A stretch of 64,000 nucleotides of DNA from Pedobacter psychrotolerans (GCF_004340665.1 NZ_SLWO01000001.1:1-64000); one strand, 5' to 3'. Positions 27,422 to 37,201 are shown, counted from the first letter of the stretch. Translations and numbers: made by a program. Notes: a model not told the origin generated them from the sequence alone.

Positions 27422-28456
27422 TTACTTCAAAAATTCTACATTCCAAATCTTTTCTGCCTTTCTACCAATAAGCCAAAACGATGCAGCCAAAACAGAAAAA
27501 AATAATGCTTTGTGCCAGCTATCCCAGAAATATTCAAAGTAACGGGTGTACAGGTTGATAAATAAAAATGTAATGCCAAACTCTCTTGCAACGTCATCGC
27601 GGTATTTTAATCCAAATAAGGTACTGGCTACACAGACTGCAGCAGAAATTAAGGCCCAGTAGAATAGACTTAATTGCCGAACGGCATACCATTTTTCTAA
27701 ACTGGCAAAATTGCCAAAAACCGAAAGGGCCCAGAGTGAAATGAATAAATAAACCATTCCTGCAATATAGGTGACTTGAAAAAATTGCCTGGTTTTAGGT
27801 AAGGCTTTCATGATGAATGAAGCTGCTGTTAAAACTGCTCCAAAAACTACAAATCTGAGGGGATAATTCATGCCCAAAAAATAGTAATTCCAGCGGCTGA
27901 GATAACCTGTTTCTGTACCAAACCAGGCGCCTAACGATATTAATGCAAATATCCAGATCAACTTTGAGTTGAAAAAGTAACCAAGTCCGCCGTAAATAAA
28001 TACAGAGATTAAAATCAGGATGGTGAAATTTCCGGAGCCATTATCCAGCGATTTTCCAAAATAGGCAATGGCATTCGCAGTAAGTAAAATGGCCGAAAAT
28101 ACAATTGCTTCATTGCTAAATCTGAGATTATGCAGTTTTTTCTTTCTTCGGAAACCCAATATATAAAGCCAGCCAGCAATCCCTGCGGATACAAGTGCAA
28201 TAACAATATTTGGTGTGTTATAAACGCGTTTGAGATAGTTAAGGATAGAATTGTCAATTAAGAGCGATCCTAAAGCAATAAAGCCACAAGCCAGCGCCAC
28301 CCAAAATGCATACTGAGCGAGCCTTAACCAATCGAAATTTTTAGCTTCATAACTTTGCCGAAGCTTGATGCCTGTATCCTCATTAATTAAGCCATCGTTT
28401 TGCCATTGCTCAATCATCTCATCAAGAAACTCACTTTTTTCAATATCAACTTTCAT
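27422..28456 (-). CDS. DUF2157-like multi-span membrane protein
   Basis: 344 residues. A short N-terminal cytoplasmic helical region (about 1-45, WQNDGLINEDTGIKLRQSY) is followed by around ten hydrophobic helices. This layout with a small N-terminal regulatory-looking segment resembles DUF2157 proteins. No catalytic motif is visible. Its function is not known. Confidence 0.65.
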   Translation of the reverse strand: MKVDIEKSEFLDEMIEQWQNDGLINEDTGIKLRQSYEAKNFDWLRLAQYAFWVALACGFIALGSLLIDNSILNYLKRVYNTPNIVIALVSAGIAGWLYILGFRRKKKLHNLRFSNEAIVFSAILLTANAIAYFGKSLDNGSGNFTILILISVFIYGGLGYFFNSKLIWIFALISLGAWFGTETGYLSRWNYYFLGMNYPLRFVVFGAVLTAASFIMKALPKTRQFFQVTYIAGMVYLFISLWALSVFGNFASLEKWYAVRQLSLFYWALISAAVCVASTLFGLKYRDDVAREFGITFLFINLYTRYFEYFWDSWHKALFFSVLAASFWLIGRKAEKIWNVEFLK

Positions 28457-28529
28457 AGGTAGGGTTGTATGCGAAGATATAAAATTAGTATCAAGATGTA
28501 AGTATCATGTATAAAGACAAATTAGTTAA

Positions 28530-30743
28530 TTAAAGTACCTCTTTAATTTTCTTATTATTTCCTACTATCCAAATGATATCACCATTGTCAAAAATGAAAT
28601 CAGACGATGGATTTAAAATTCGTTCTGTTCCGCGTTCGATTCCAACAATAAGTGCCTGTGCTTTTTCTCTTATTCCTGCGTTTCTAATGCTTAATCCATA
28701 AACAGGAGATTCCAGATTAACCACAACTTTTTGTAAAGCCATTTCCTTATCAGGGAAGTTTTTCTCGCTTTCTGTTTCCGGTATATCTACTTCTAAAATC
28801 GCTTTAACTGCTGCCAGTTGATCGTCTGCGCCGATGAGCAATAATTTATCATTTGGATAAAGTCTTTCATCCCTTCCAGGTGTCGGGATACTGTTTCTCC
28901 CACGCTCAATCATAGCGATGTTGACACCAAATTTTTCACGAATCATTAGGCTGGCGAGGGTTTGACCTACCACTTCAGATTCCGGAGAAACCGTTAATTC
29001 TGCCAGGTGAGTATCCCAGGGTAGAATATCTGGTTTTTGGTTTTCCCTGGCATTCAGGTTTAAAATGAAACGCTTTTCGAGCGTATTATAAAAAGTCTGC
29101 AGTTTTCTGGAGAAGATAAACATCATCAGTACGATTAAAGCCAGGGCAATTCCGGCAGCAACCCAAGTGTCGAAAAACTGATACATTAAAAAACCAACGA
29201 AAAATATGCCTAGCGCAATTCTAAATACCTCAATGGCAATTAACGGGCCACGGGTATATTTTTTATTCAGCCACAAGTGTGAGTAAGCTGTTTTCTGAAT
29301 CCTTCTGATGGATAAGGCCCATAAAAAAGGTGCCATGATGATAAAAGAAACCACCAGGCTGATAATTGTTGATTTTAAGCCATTTACCATGTTGGTGGCA
29401 ATAAACGGCTGAATATATCGCGATGCGAGAAAAATAACGGCTACTATAATTACAGAGTGAATGATGGTATTGAATGCGTAACTGCGCAGGAGAATTTTCC
29501 AATCGCTCAGTGTAGTGATTCCAGCCGTGCTGGAGCTATATCGGGAAATTCCTTCGAGCCACTTTTTAGGCAAAATTCTATTTAAAAAATTGTAGAAAGT
29601 TTCAGAGTGTTTAATCAGGTAGGGTGTTGTAAAAGTGGTAATTGCTGATACTGCAACGGCGATGGGGTAAAGGAAATCGCTGGTTACCTTAAGGGTTAAT
29701 CCCAATGTGGCAATGATGAAAGAAAATTCACCAATCTGCGCCAAACTTAACCCGGCCTGAACAGAGGTTTTAAGGGGTTGGCCAGAGAGTAATGCACCGA
29801 GACCTGAACTCAGGAACTTACCTAAAATTGTTGCTAATGTTATAATTAAGATGGGTAAACCATAATCTATCAGAATTTTTGGATCAATCAGCATACCCAC
29901 TGAAACGAAGAAGACTGCAGCAAATAAATCTTTTACTGATTTGGTTAGGTGTTCTATTTTTTCAGCCTGAGTGGTTTCGGCTAGGATGGATCCCATAATA
30001 AAGGCCCCCAAAGCCGGAGAAAATCCGACTTTTACTGCTAAAAGAACCATCACTAAACACAGGGCCAAAGAAACCACCAACATGGTTTCATCATTCATCA
30101 GTTTCCTCGTTGCTTTAAGGAAAGATGGAATCAGAAATATCCCACCTAAAAACCAAAGAACTAAGAAAAATGCCAGTTTTAAGATTGAAATTAGCATTTC
30201 ACTGCCTGCAAATTGCTGGCTTACAGCAAGTGTAGAAAGCAAAACAAGCAATAAAATGGCTACTAAATCTTCTACGATAAGTACACCAAAAACAAGTCCG
30301 GCAAATTTTTTATGTTTTACGCCAAGTTCTTCAAAAGCCCTGATGATGATGGTAGTAGAGGAAACAGATAGTATACCACCAAGAAAAATACTATCCATGG
30401 TTTTCCAGCCCATGAGTTTACCGGCAGAAAAACCAATTAATAGCATAAAAACAACTTCAACTACGGCTGTAATCGATGCTGAGCCTCCAACCTTAACTAG
30501 TTTTTTAAAACTGAATTCTAAGCCTAAACTAAACAGTAAGAAGATCACGCCAATTTCACCCCAGATGCTGATGTTCTTGGTATCAGTTACGGATGGAAAA
30601 AAATCTAAATGTGGGCCAACGAGTAAGCCCGCTAAAATATAGCCCAATACTAAAGGCTGCTTAATTTTTTTAAATATAAGGGTGGTAATCCCTGCTGCGG
30701 TTAGGATTAATCCTAAATCGGCAATTAAATCTGGTAAATGCAT
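28530..30743 (-). CDS. Kef-type cation:proton antiporter with two TrkA-C domains
   Basis: 737 residues. The N-terminal Na/H exchanger domain (about 10-385) has LVLGYILAGLLVGP and IGVIFLLFSLGLEFS; a second hydrophobic block (about 410-545) follows. The C-terminus has two TrkA-C-like domains (about 575-650 and 670-735; e.g. LYPNDKLLLIGAD and FDNGDIIWIVG). No full NAD-binding TrkA-N domain is seen. Likely monovalent cation/proton exchange at the inner membrane, gated by a TrkA-C ligand. Ion specificity unknown. Confidence 0.88.
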   Translation of the reverse strand: MHLPDLIADLGLILTAAGITTLIFKKIKQPLVLGYILAGLLVGPHLDFFPSVTDTKNISIWGEIGVIFLLFSLGLEFSFKKLVKVGGSASITAVVEVVFMLLIGFSAGKLMGWKTMDSIFLGGILSVSSTTIIIRAFEELGVKHKKFAGLVFGVLIVEDLVAILLLVLLSTLAVSQQFAGSEMLISILKLAFFLVLWFLGGIFLIPSFLKATRKLMNDETMLVVSLALCLVMVLLAVKVGFSPALGAFIMGSILAETTQAEKIEHLTKSVKDLFAAVFFVSVGMLIDPKILIDYGLPILIITLATILGKFLSSGLGALLSGQPLKTSVQAGLSLAQIGEFSFIIATLGLTLKVTSDFLYPIAVAVSAITTFTTPYLIKHSETFYNFLNRILPKKWLEGISRYSSSTAGITTLSDWKILLRSYAFNTIIHSVIIVAVIFLASRYIQPFIATNMVNGLKSTIISLVVSFIIMAPFLWALSIRRIQKTAYSHLWLNKKYTRGPLIAIEVFRIALGIFFVGFLMYQFFDTWVAAGIALALIVLMMFIFSRKLQTFYNTLEKRFILNLNARENQKPDILPWDTHLAELTVSPESEVVGQTLASLMIREKFGVNIAMIERGRNSIPTPGRDERLYPNDKLLLIGADDQLAAVKAILEVDIPETESEKNFPDKEMALQKVVVNLESPVYGLSIRNAGIREKAQALIVGIERGTERILNPSSDFIFDNGDIIWIVGNNKKIKEVL

Positions 30744-30828
30744 TGATGGTAATCGGTATGTTGGTAAAATGATTTCCGGGCTAATCGGCTGTCTTTATTC
30801 CACATGATTGTGGTGATTATTCTTATGC

Positions 30829-31176
30829 TTACCAGAAAGCGTGTTGTGGATAAAGCATGTTGAGCAAACACCAATAATTATATTTTAATCGCTTTAAAAC
30901 GGTGTTATTCCGGTTAACAAAAAGCGAAAAAGAGAAAGACAGGGTTAAAACAACTAAAGCATCTAAAAAAAAATTAGTTAGTGTATGATTAATGAAGTCT
31001 TTCTGCAAACTTTCACCGTCTGACTGGATACCTGTATGATGTTGTAAGCTGATTTTTGGAGAAATGGCGGTGATTTGTCCAATCAGCATTTTTGGTGCAT
31101 TTCTTTTTTTAGGTGATGCAAAGCTTGCAAAACTTACCAGTGTTGTGAACAGAACGATGGTATAAAAAAGCCTCAT
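30829..31176 (-). CDS. Hypothetical exported protein, 115 aa
   Basis: An N-terminal signal peptide (about 1-20, ending FASFAS) is followed by a short polar region and a second hydrophobic segment (about 70-88, NFFLDALVVLTLSFSFSLFV). Not recognised. It sits 60 bases downstream of ribF and may be its last operon member. Confidence 0.5.
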   Translation of the reverse strand: MRLFYTIVLFTTLVSFASFASPKKRNAPKMLIGQITAISPKISLQHHTGIQSDGESLQKDFINHTLTNFFLDALVVLTLSFSFSLFVNRNNTVLKRLKYNYWCLLNMLYPQHAFW

Positions 31177-31236
31177 TGCCGCTAATATAGCGAAAAATGA
31201 GGCTTTTTGAAAGGTTAAAGTTTATATTTTACTGAG

Positions 31237-32208
31237 TTAAAGAGAGGAAAAGTAATTAAGAGTTTCTTCTTTATCTTTTTGCAATTGTACTTTAAGTGCA
31301 TCCAAACCAGTAAACTTCACATCGTGGCGCAGAAATTTTAAGAAGTTCATTTTGATATCCTGACCATAAATTTCCTGATTGAAATCGAAGATATTCACTT
31401 CAATATTTCTGGTCATCCCATTAATAGTTGGCCTCTGACCAATATATGCCATGCCTTTAAAAGTTAGGTGTTTGGTATTTGGCGTTTGTTGCTCATCACC
31501 TGATTTGCAACTCATCTCAACAGTTACAGCGTAAATGCCATCGCCAGGGATAAGCTTATATGTTTCCTCAACAAAAATGTTAGCGGTTGGAAAACCTATT
31601 GTTCTGCCAATTTTATCCCCCTTAATTACACGGCCAAAAATAGAAAATGAATAACCCAGGTAATCAGATGCCAGGCTAACATCTCCATCCAGGATTGCCT
31701 GCCTGATCTTTGTTGAGCTTACTGCTACATCGTGAATATCCTGTTCCATAATTTCTTCTACTGAAAAACCGAAATGAGTACCTGCAGCTTTTAAATCTGT
31801 CAGATTCCCGGTACGATCTTTTCCAAAACGATGATCGTAACCAATGATAATATGCTTAGTGCCGATGTGATTAACCAATATGTTTTTGATATAATCATCA
31901 GGAAGCAGATTAGAAAAATCGCGTGTAAAGGGCGTGATAATTAAATGATCAACGCCAAGGCTTTTAAGTATTTCTGCTTTTTCATTTATGGTATTGATCA
32001 TTTTTAGATCCTGATTTTCAGGGTCAATGATCAGTCTTGGATGTGGGAAAAAGGTTAAAATAACGCTTTCGCCATGATCTGATTTTGCTTTGGCAACCAG
32101 CTGTCTGATAATTTTCTGGTGCCCGAAATGAACTCCATCGAAAGTGCCGATGGTTACTATTGCATTGTTAAGCTTAGTAAATTCTGATAGGTTATGGTAT
32201 ATTTTCAA
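31237..32208 (-). CDS. ribF: RibF: riboflavin kinase / FAD synthetase
   Basis: 323 residues. The FAD synthetase half (about 15-170) begins GTFDGVHFGHQ and carries SSTKIR; the riboflavin kinase half (about 185-320) has IGRTIGFPTANI and the catalytic-type FDFNQEIYGQ. It makes FMN and then FAD. A segment of roughly 12-15 residues (SCKSGDEQQTPNTK) within the kinase half appears extra and is encoded by a degenerate 7-base repeat (31462-31488). ribF ends the ftsX-truB cluster; its promoter region holds a structured element (32237-32349). Confidence 0.95.
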   Translation of the reverse strand: MKIYHNLSEFTKLNNAIVTIGTFDGVHFGHQKIIRQLVAKAKSDHGESVILTFFPHPRLIIDPENQDLKMINTINEKAEILKSLGVDHLIITPFTRDFSNLLPDDYIKNILVNHIGTKHIIIGYDHRFGKDRTGNLTDLKAAGTHFGFSVEEIMEQDIHDVAVSSTKIRQAILDGDVSLASDYLGYSFSIFGRVIKGDKIGRTIGFPTANIFVEETYKLIPGDGIYAVTVEMSCKSGDEQQTPNTKHLTFKGMAYIGQRPTINGMTRNIEVNIFDFNQEIYGQDIKMNFLKFLRHDVKFTGLDALKVQLQKDKEETLNYFSSL

Positions 32209-32236
32209 TGGAATAATCTTTTAAACTATGGGTTTT

Positions 32237-32349
32237 GCGTGAGGGATGGAAGCGGTATACTTTTTCGTTTTCCATCGGTAACATCAGTGAAATGAAAACG
32301 AAAAAGATTTAGCGTACAGCCCGACCCCTTGCGTAGCTTGGGGACACGC
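32237..32349 (+). other. Structured intergenic element with long hairpin
   Basis: GCGTG at 32237-32241 pairs with CACGC at 32345-32349 and encloses a 13-bp perfect hairpin, CTTTTTCGTTTTC (32260-32272) with GAAAACGAAAAAG (32294-32306). The flanks are GAGGGATGGAAGCGG on one side and AGCGTACAGCCCGACCCC...GGGGACACG on the other. I have seen similar AGGGAT...GAAGC / AGCCCGACC / ACACGCCC sequences repeatedly between Bacteroidota genes. It may be a Bacteroidota RNA motif such as Flavo-1; I cannot confirm this here. It lies between ribF and the yitT-like gene. Confidence 0.55.
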
Positions 32350-32372
32350 CCAAATTTCTATAATTATATTTA

Positions 32373-33233
32373 TTAATGCAAAGCATGGCGCTTTACTACG
32401 CCACCTTTTAAATCGGCAATCTGTTGTTGTATTACAAAGGCATCGGAATCTATATTTCTGATAGCTGTTTGCAATTTGCTCATTTCCAATTTGGTTACCA
32501 CCGTGAAAAGAATGTCGATATCTTTTCTTTCTCCATAACCGCCTTCTCCTTTATAAATGGTTACACCACGTTTCATTTCTGTAATGATATAATCTTTTAT
32601 CTCCTCCTGATGTTCTGAAATAATGGTTACCCCTGTATATTGCTCTATTCCATTTATAATAAAATCAATAGTATAAGAGGCTGATAAATAAGTTAATATG
32701 GCGTACAGTGAAGTTTCGATATTCAGAAAGTATGCTGCAAAGGCAAAGATGATGATGTTTAAAATCAGGATAATATTCCCTACAGTGAGGATACTGTTTT
32801 TACTGATGTAAAGCGCCAGTACTTCTGTGCCATCAATCACACAACCACCCCGCATGGCTAAGCCAATTCCTGCGCCCAAAAACAAACCACCAAAGAAGGC
32901 AATCAGTAGTTTATCATGCGTAATGGGTTGGAAAGGAAGAAAAATCAAAGCCAGAGATAACGCAGCAATGGCTATTGCCGTTTTAATGGCAAAACCTTTT
33001 CCAATTTGCCTGAAACCAAGTATAACAAACGGAATGTTAATAATGACGATGAGGTAGGAGAGGTTCCAGCCGGTTAATGTGCTCAAAAGTAAGGAAATAC
33101 CTGTAACACCACCGTCTATAAAATGACTGGGCATCAGAAAACTTTTTAAACCAAAACAAGCTGAAGTTACCCCTGCAGCAATCAAAATTATTTCTTTTGC
33201 GTACCGGGCATTCTTGTTTTTGATTCGGTTCAT
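32373..33233 (-). CDS. YitT family membrane protein
   Basis: 286 residues: five or six membrane helices (about 12-170, including GGVTGISLLLS and GLAMRGGCVIDGTEVLA) followed by the DUF2179 domain (about 195-280, with RGVTIYKGEGGY). The family is widespread and of uncertain function. It begins 2 bases after truB ends and is co-transcribed with it. Confidence 0.85.
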   Translation of the reverse strand: MNRIKNKNARYAKEIILIAAGVTSACFGLKSFLMPSHFIDGGVTGISLLLSTLTGWNLSYLIVIINIPFVILGFRQIGKGFAIKTAIAIAALSLALIFLPFQPITHDKLLIAFFGGLFLGAGIGLAMRGGCVIDGTEVLALYISKNSILTVGNIILILNIIIFAFAAYFLNIETSLYAILTYLSASYTIDFIINGIEQYTGVTIISEHQEEIKDYIITEMKRGVTIYKGEGGYGERKDIDILFTVVTKLEMSKLQTAIRNIDSDAFVIQQQIADLKGGVVKRHALH

Positions 33234-33235
33234 GT

Positions 33236-33961
33236 TTATTCCTGAATTTTAATTTCCTCTTTCTTGCTGCGAATATAATTAACAAGCTCTAGAACCTCAA
33301 ACGAATTTGAAAGCAAAAAGTTTCCACTTCTTGTTCGGGTGAGTTTTGATAAATAGGCGCCATTATTTAATGCTTTTCCAAAATCAGAAACTAATGATCT
33401 AATATAAGTGCCTTTGCTGCAAACAATCCGGAAATCAACCTCTGGCAACTCAATTCTGGTGATTTCAAATTCAGGAACACTAACAAAACGTTTACGTAAC
33501 TCGACAGCTTCCCCTAAGCGAGCCTTTACATATAAACGTTCACCATTTATTTTTACTGCTGAATGTGCAGGCGGATATTGCTCAATATCTCCTGTAAACG
33601 GTGATATAGCGTTATATATCTGTTCAGGTGTGATGGATGAAATGTCAAAGGTTTGATCAACCTCCGTTTCCATGTCAAATGATGGAGTGGTGGCGCCTAA
33701 GATCATGGTTCCGGTATATTCCTTTTCTTCTGCCTGAAAGGTATCTATTTGCTTGGTTAATTTACCTGTACAAATGATTAATAAACCGGTAGCTAGTGGA
33801 TCTAACGTACCCGCATGACCGACTTTTAGTTTTAATGGCTTTAAAGAATTCCGGATTTTGCCAACCACATCAAATGAAGTCCATTTGTAGGGTTTGTTAA
33901 TTAAAAGCAGTTCGCCCTCGGCAAAATTGAAATCTTTAAACTTTGAATTTTCTGTACTCAC
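33236..33961 (-). CDS. truB: TruB tRNA pseudouridine-55 synthase
   Basis: 241 residues. GHAGTLDPLATGLL near residue 50 carries the catalytic Asp; LINKPYKWTSFDVV opens the domain and GTYIRSLVSDFGKAL lies near the C-terminus. It makes the universal pseudouridine 55 of tRNA. It lies between uppP and the yitT-like gene in the ftsX-ribF cluster. Confidence 0.96.
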   Translation of the reverse strand: MSTENSKFKDFNFAEGELLLINKPYKWTSFDVVGKIRNSLKPLKLKVGHAGTLDPLATGLLIICTGKLTKQIDTFQAEEKEYTGTMILGATTPSFDMETEVDQTFDISSITPEQIYNAISPFTGDIEQYPPAHSAVKINGERLYVKARLGEAVELRKRFVSVPEFEITRIELPEVDFRIVCSKGTYIRSLVSDFGKALNNGAYLSKLTRTRSGNFLLSNSFEVLELVNYIRSKKEEIKIQE

Positions 33962-33987
33962 AAATCTTTTTTGCGCAAAGATACTGA

Positions 33988-34782
33988 TTATATCACTTGC
34001 AAGTTATGCCCGGTGTACAATAGAATAATGATGATTAATCCAGCAATAATACGATACCAGCCAAATACCCTAAAGCCATGTTTATTTAAGAAGCCGATAA
34101 AACTTTTAATAGCTAAAAGTGCTACAATGAAAGCAATTACATTCCCAATAATTAAAAGATTAACTTGATCATGAGAAATGGTATTTCCTTCTTTATAAAA
34201 GTCAAATAGTTTTTTACCTGTGGCGGCAAACATGGTTGGTACGGCTAAAAAGAATGAAAATTCTGCAGCTAATTTTCTGCTTAATTTCTGGCTCATCCCG
34301 CCTATAATGGTTGCTCCTGAGCGTGAAACTCCTGGAATCATGGCTATGCATTGAAAGAAGCCAATTTTTAAAGCCGTTAGATAATTTATTTCTTCTTCTT
34401 CATTAATGGTGGGTTTGTTAAACCATTTATCAACAAATAATAGAATTATTCCTCCAACCAATAACGAAATACCTACCGCCATCGGACTTTCCAAAAGCTC
34501 ATCTATCTTTTTGCTAAGCAATAAACCAAAAACTGCCGCCGGAATAAAAGCAACAAGAAGTTTGATGTAAAAATTAATGGATTTGAAAAATCTTTTAAAG
34601 TATAAAACCAGCACCGAAAGTATGGCACCTAATTGTATAGCAATCGTAAAAAGCTTAACGAACGGGTCGCTTGCAATGCCCATAAAAGATGAGGCAACAA
34701 TCATATGTCCGGTACTAGAAACAGGCAAAAATTCCGTTAGTCCTTCGATAACAGCAAGGACAATGGCATGGAAATAGTTCAT
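33988..34782 (-). CDS. uppP: UppP undecaprenyl-diphosphatase (BacA)
   Basis: 264 residues, seven or eight membrane helices. Signatures are [15 protein letters not shown] (about 14-28) and [14 protein letters not shown] (about 154-167), which carry the catalytic Glu, Ser and Arg. It recycles undecaprenyl pyrophosphate for cell-wall synthesis and confers bacitracin tolerance. It lies in the ftsX-truB cluster, now separated from DUF3098 by a toxin-antitoxin pair. Confidence 0.95.
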   Translation of the reverse strand: MNYFHAIVLAVIEGLTEFLPVSSTGHMIVASSFMGIASDPFVKLFTIAIQLGAILSVLVLYFKRFFKSINFYIKLLVAFIPAAVFGLLLSKKIDELLESPMAVGISLLVGGIILLFVDKWFNKPTINEEEEINYLTALKIGFFQCIAMIPGVSRSGATIIGGMSQKLSRKLAAEFSFFLAVPTMFAATGKKLFDFYKEGNTISHDQVNLLIIGNVIAFIVALLAIKSFIGFLNKHGFRVFGWYRIIAGLIIIILLYTGHNLQVI

Positions 34783-34798
34783 AATAGGTTTGTATGGG

Positions 34799-35185
34799 TT
34801 AACCCCACTGTAATTTTACTTTATAGCTTTTTAATTTATTATCTCTGGATAGGAGCATTAAATCTTCTGAGATCGCTTGAGATACTATAATTCTATCAAA
34901 AGGGTCATTGTTGAAAAAGTCGAGATTTAGTAATGTAGTTAGATGTGCTTCATTAATTGAAATTATTTCAATTTGATTTCTTTCTGCAAATCTAAATAAT
35001 TCATCAAAACCGATGTTTAAATTGAGTTTTCCAATCTGTTTTTTAATTGCAATTTCCCAAAGTGAAGCAATGCTGATAAAACAAGATTTATTGATGTCTA
35101 ATATCTTTTTCTTTATTGAAGCAGGCAATTCATCATTACCTTCAACAAACCACAGGAAAGTGTGTGTATCTAACAAAAAAGCCAT
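34799..35185 (-). CDS. PIN domain toxin (VapC-like)
   Basis: 128 residues. Acidic PIN residues are visible: D6 in [11 protein letters not shown], the Glu in ASLWEIAIK, the Asp in [12 protein letters not shown] and the Asp in [11 protein letters not shown] toxins are metal-dependent RNases. It overlaps the DUF2281 antitoxin by one base (TAATG arrangement). Confidence 0.9.
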   Translation of the reverse strand: MAFLLDTHTFLWFVEGNDELPASIKKKILDINKSCFISIASLWEIAIKKQIGKLNLNIGFDELFRFAERNQIEIISINEAHLTTLLNLDFFNNDPFDRIIVSQAISEDLMLLSRDNKLKSYKVKLQWG

Positions 35186-35388
35186 TAAATGTAATCTGAA
35201 AACATTTCTAATGGTTCATCAAAATCATCAGCTAATTTGATTTTACCTTTTGCATAACCAAATTCTCGTGACTTTAATTTTGGTTTGTTTATGTTTTTAG
35301 TTTTTAAGAATTCAACAAAATCTGCCACTTCTTGTCTAAGATTCATAGGCAAGGAATTTATTTCTATTTGCAAATTAGTAGTTGTCAT
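35185..35388 (-). CDS. DUF2281 antitoxin (VapB-like)
   Basis: 67 residues: helix LPMNLRQEVADFVEFLKTK then a short PKLKSREFGYAKGKIKLADDFDEPL tail, the usual DUF2281 arrangement that occupies the PIN active site. It is upstream of, and overlaps by one base, the PIN gene, the standard order. Confidence 0.9.
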   Translation of the reverse strand: MTTTNLQIEINSLPMNLRQEVADFVEFLKTKNINKPKLKSREFGYAKGKIKLADDFDEPLEMFSDYI

Positions 35389-35426
35389 ACCTTAAAGTTA
35401 AAAAAAGACTTTATTTAAAGCAAAAG

Positions 35427-35657
35427 TTATTTCTTTAAGATCGCATAAATTCCGAAGGCAAAACCAAAAAGCACAACAAGTGGTGCCAGTAAAGTTCTTC
35501 TAAAATCATAAATATCACCAGTTGTACCCATCATTAAAATGAAGCCTACCGCTACAATTGCAATGCTGATTAAAAGTAACTGATAATTTTTTTTGGTAAA
35601 AACCAATTCGCTTTTTACGTCCTTCGTAACCGGACTTGTCTTTTTTTCTAATGCCAT
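35427..35657 (-). CDS. DUF3098 membrane protein
   Basis: 76 residues with two membrane helices (about 26-44 and 56-74). DUF3098 genes follow ftsX in Bacteroidota; here the ATG overlaps the ftsX stop by one base. The function is unknown but its position argues for a link with cell division or the cell envelope. Confidence 0.85.
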   Translation of the reverse strand: MALEKKTSPVTKDVKSELVFTKKNYQLLLISIAIVAVGFILMMGTTGDIYDFRRTLLAPLVVLFGFAFGIYAILKK

Positions 35658-36544
35658 TATCTATAAAGATTGTAAGATTTTAAACGTAAATACCTGCTAA
35701 CTGCAAACCAGGTGCTAATGCCTGTAATAAATATGCCCATTAAAATTAAGCCCACGAATACGAAGCCAAATTCTTTGTAATTGTTCAGAATGATAATTTC
35801 AGGAACTTCTTTTCGTGCATAAATCAATGTCGCTAACAAAATAATGATTGCAATAAATGCAGCAATTAAACCATGCAAGGCCGCATACAATAGAAAAGGA
35901 CGTCGGATAAAATTTTTCGTTGCACCAACGAGTTGCATACTTTTAATTAAAAATCTCTGAGAATAGATTGCTAAACGTATGGTGTTATTAATTAGGGCGA
36001 TTGCAATAACTAAAAGCAACACTGCAAAAGCCAGAATAATTAAGCCGATGGTATTGATATTTTTATTAACCATATCAATTAAAGAACTCTGATAAACCAC
36101 TTCTTTTACAACTGGGTTTTTAGCGATGTTTGCTTTTAAAGTCTCTATGCTTTTATTATTGGCATATTCGGCTTTCAAATACACATCAAAGGTAGATGTA
36201 AGTGGATTGTAACCTAAAAAGTTAACAAAATCTTCACCTAAATCCTGAGTTAGATTTCTTGCCGCAAGTTCTTTATTTACATATTGCGTTTGTTTAACGG
36301 CACGGTTGGCGTTTAATTCTTTTTGAAAAGCCAGAACATCCGTTTCTTTTGCACCCTCATCAACAATAATATTTAAAACAATATTTTCTTTTACGTAATT
36401 AGACAGATTTTTGGCGTGTACAAGTACCAACCCAAGTAGTCCCAGCATTAATAAAACCAGTGCAATACTAATTATCGTAGAGATATATACTGTTTTGGTT
36501 TTCTTAGATGCGTCACTTACTTCGAATTCTTCCATGTATTTCAA
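35657..36544 (-). CDS. ftsX: FtsX cell-division permease
   Basis: 295 residues: N-terminal helix (about 22-43), extracytoplasmic loop (about 50-160), then three helices with the FtsX-type FLIKSMQLVGATKNFIRRPFL motif. FtsX with the ATPase FtsE (not here) activates peptidoglycan hydrolases at the septum. Start M1 at 36544 or M4 (MEEFEVSD) are both possible. The gene heads the cluster to ribF. Confidence 0.92.
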   Translation of the reverse strand: MKYMEEFEVSDASKKTKTVYISTIISIALVLLMLGLLGLVLVHAKNLSNYVKENIVLNIIVDEGAKETDVLAFQKELNANRAVKQTQYVNKELAARNLTQDLGEDFVNFLGYNPLTSTFDVYLKAEYANNKSIETLKANIAKNPVVKEVVYQSSLIDMVNKNINTIGLIILAFAVLLLVIAIALINNTIRLAIYSQRFLIKSMQLVGATKNFIRRPFLLYAALHGLIAAFIAIIILLATLIYARKEVPEIIILNNYKEFGFVFVGLILMGIFITGISTWFAVSRYLRLKSYNLYR

Positions 36545-36736
36545 TTTTGTTTTTGCGAAAATATAAATTATACCTGATAAACACCAATATAAAGCTATTC
36601 TAATTGAATATTAACGCCCTGAGCGGCGATTTAGTTTACTGGGAAACGGATGCATCTTAGCTATAAATTTTCAAAATCGGTACGAAATCCAGAGATAGGT
36701 CGTTTATAATTTAGTAAAAACTTAAACCTACCCTTA

Positions 36737-37141
36737 ATGAAAAAACAAATTACTGTAATTGGCTTATTACTTATTGTTGCAACAGCATTATTTTCTTGTA
36801 AAAAGGATACTACCTCTTTAAAAGCCCGTGTGATGGGTAAATGGACTGTCAATAAAATTGAAGTCTCCGGAAACACAAACCCATCCCTTAATGGAACATT
36901 TAATTATACCATTAATGATTATATCGATTTCAAGGCTGATAATGATGACCAAGTAGAATTAAGCTTAAATAACCAACGCACGATTGGTACTTATACGGCT
37001 TCTCTTGGAGATGATTTTGTAATGTCTTTTCCTGAAGGCGTTTCAAATGCAACCGTTAATAGCCTGACACAATCGCAATTTCAGTTTACTGCTAAAATAG
37101 ATAAAACCAATATTGTGAAGGTCTATTACCTCACCCGATAA
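36737..37141 (+). CDS. Exported lipoprotein, lipocalin-like
   Basis: 134 residues. A signal peptide with lipobox LFSC puts the lipidated cysteine at residue 21, followed by KKD. The rest is all-beta and opens with RVMGKWTVNKIEVSG, a lipocalin-like G-x-W pattern; Asn/Thr rich. Ligand and role are unknown. The gene ends at a strong terminator. Confidence 0.7.
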   Translation: MKKQITVIGLLLIVATALFSCKKDTTSLKARVMGKWTVNKIEVSGNTNPSLNGTFNYTINDYIDFKADNDDQVELSLNNQRTIGTYTASLGDDFVMSFPEGVSNATVNSLTQSQFQFTAKIDKTNIVKVYYLTR

Positions 37142-37165
37142 GATCTAATTCCCTAGTGTTTGTTT

Positions 37166-37201
37166 GCGCCATTGGTTATTAATAGCCAATGGCGCTTTTT
37201 T
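37166..37201 (+). terminator. Lipoprotein gene terminator
   Basis: GCGCCATTGG at 37166-37175 pairs with CCAATGGCGC at 37186-37195, then six T. Confidence 0.85.
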
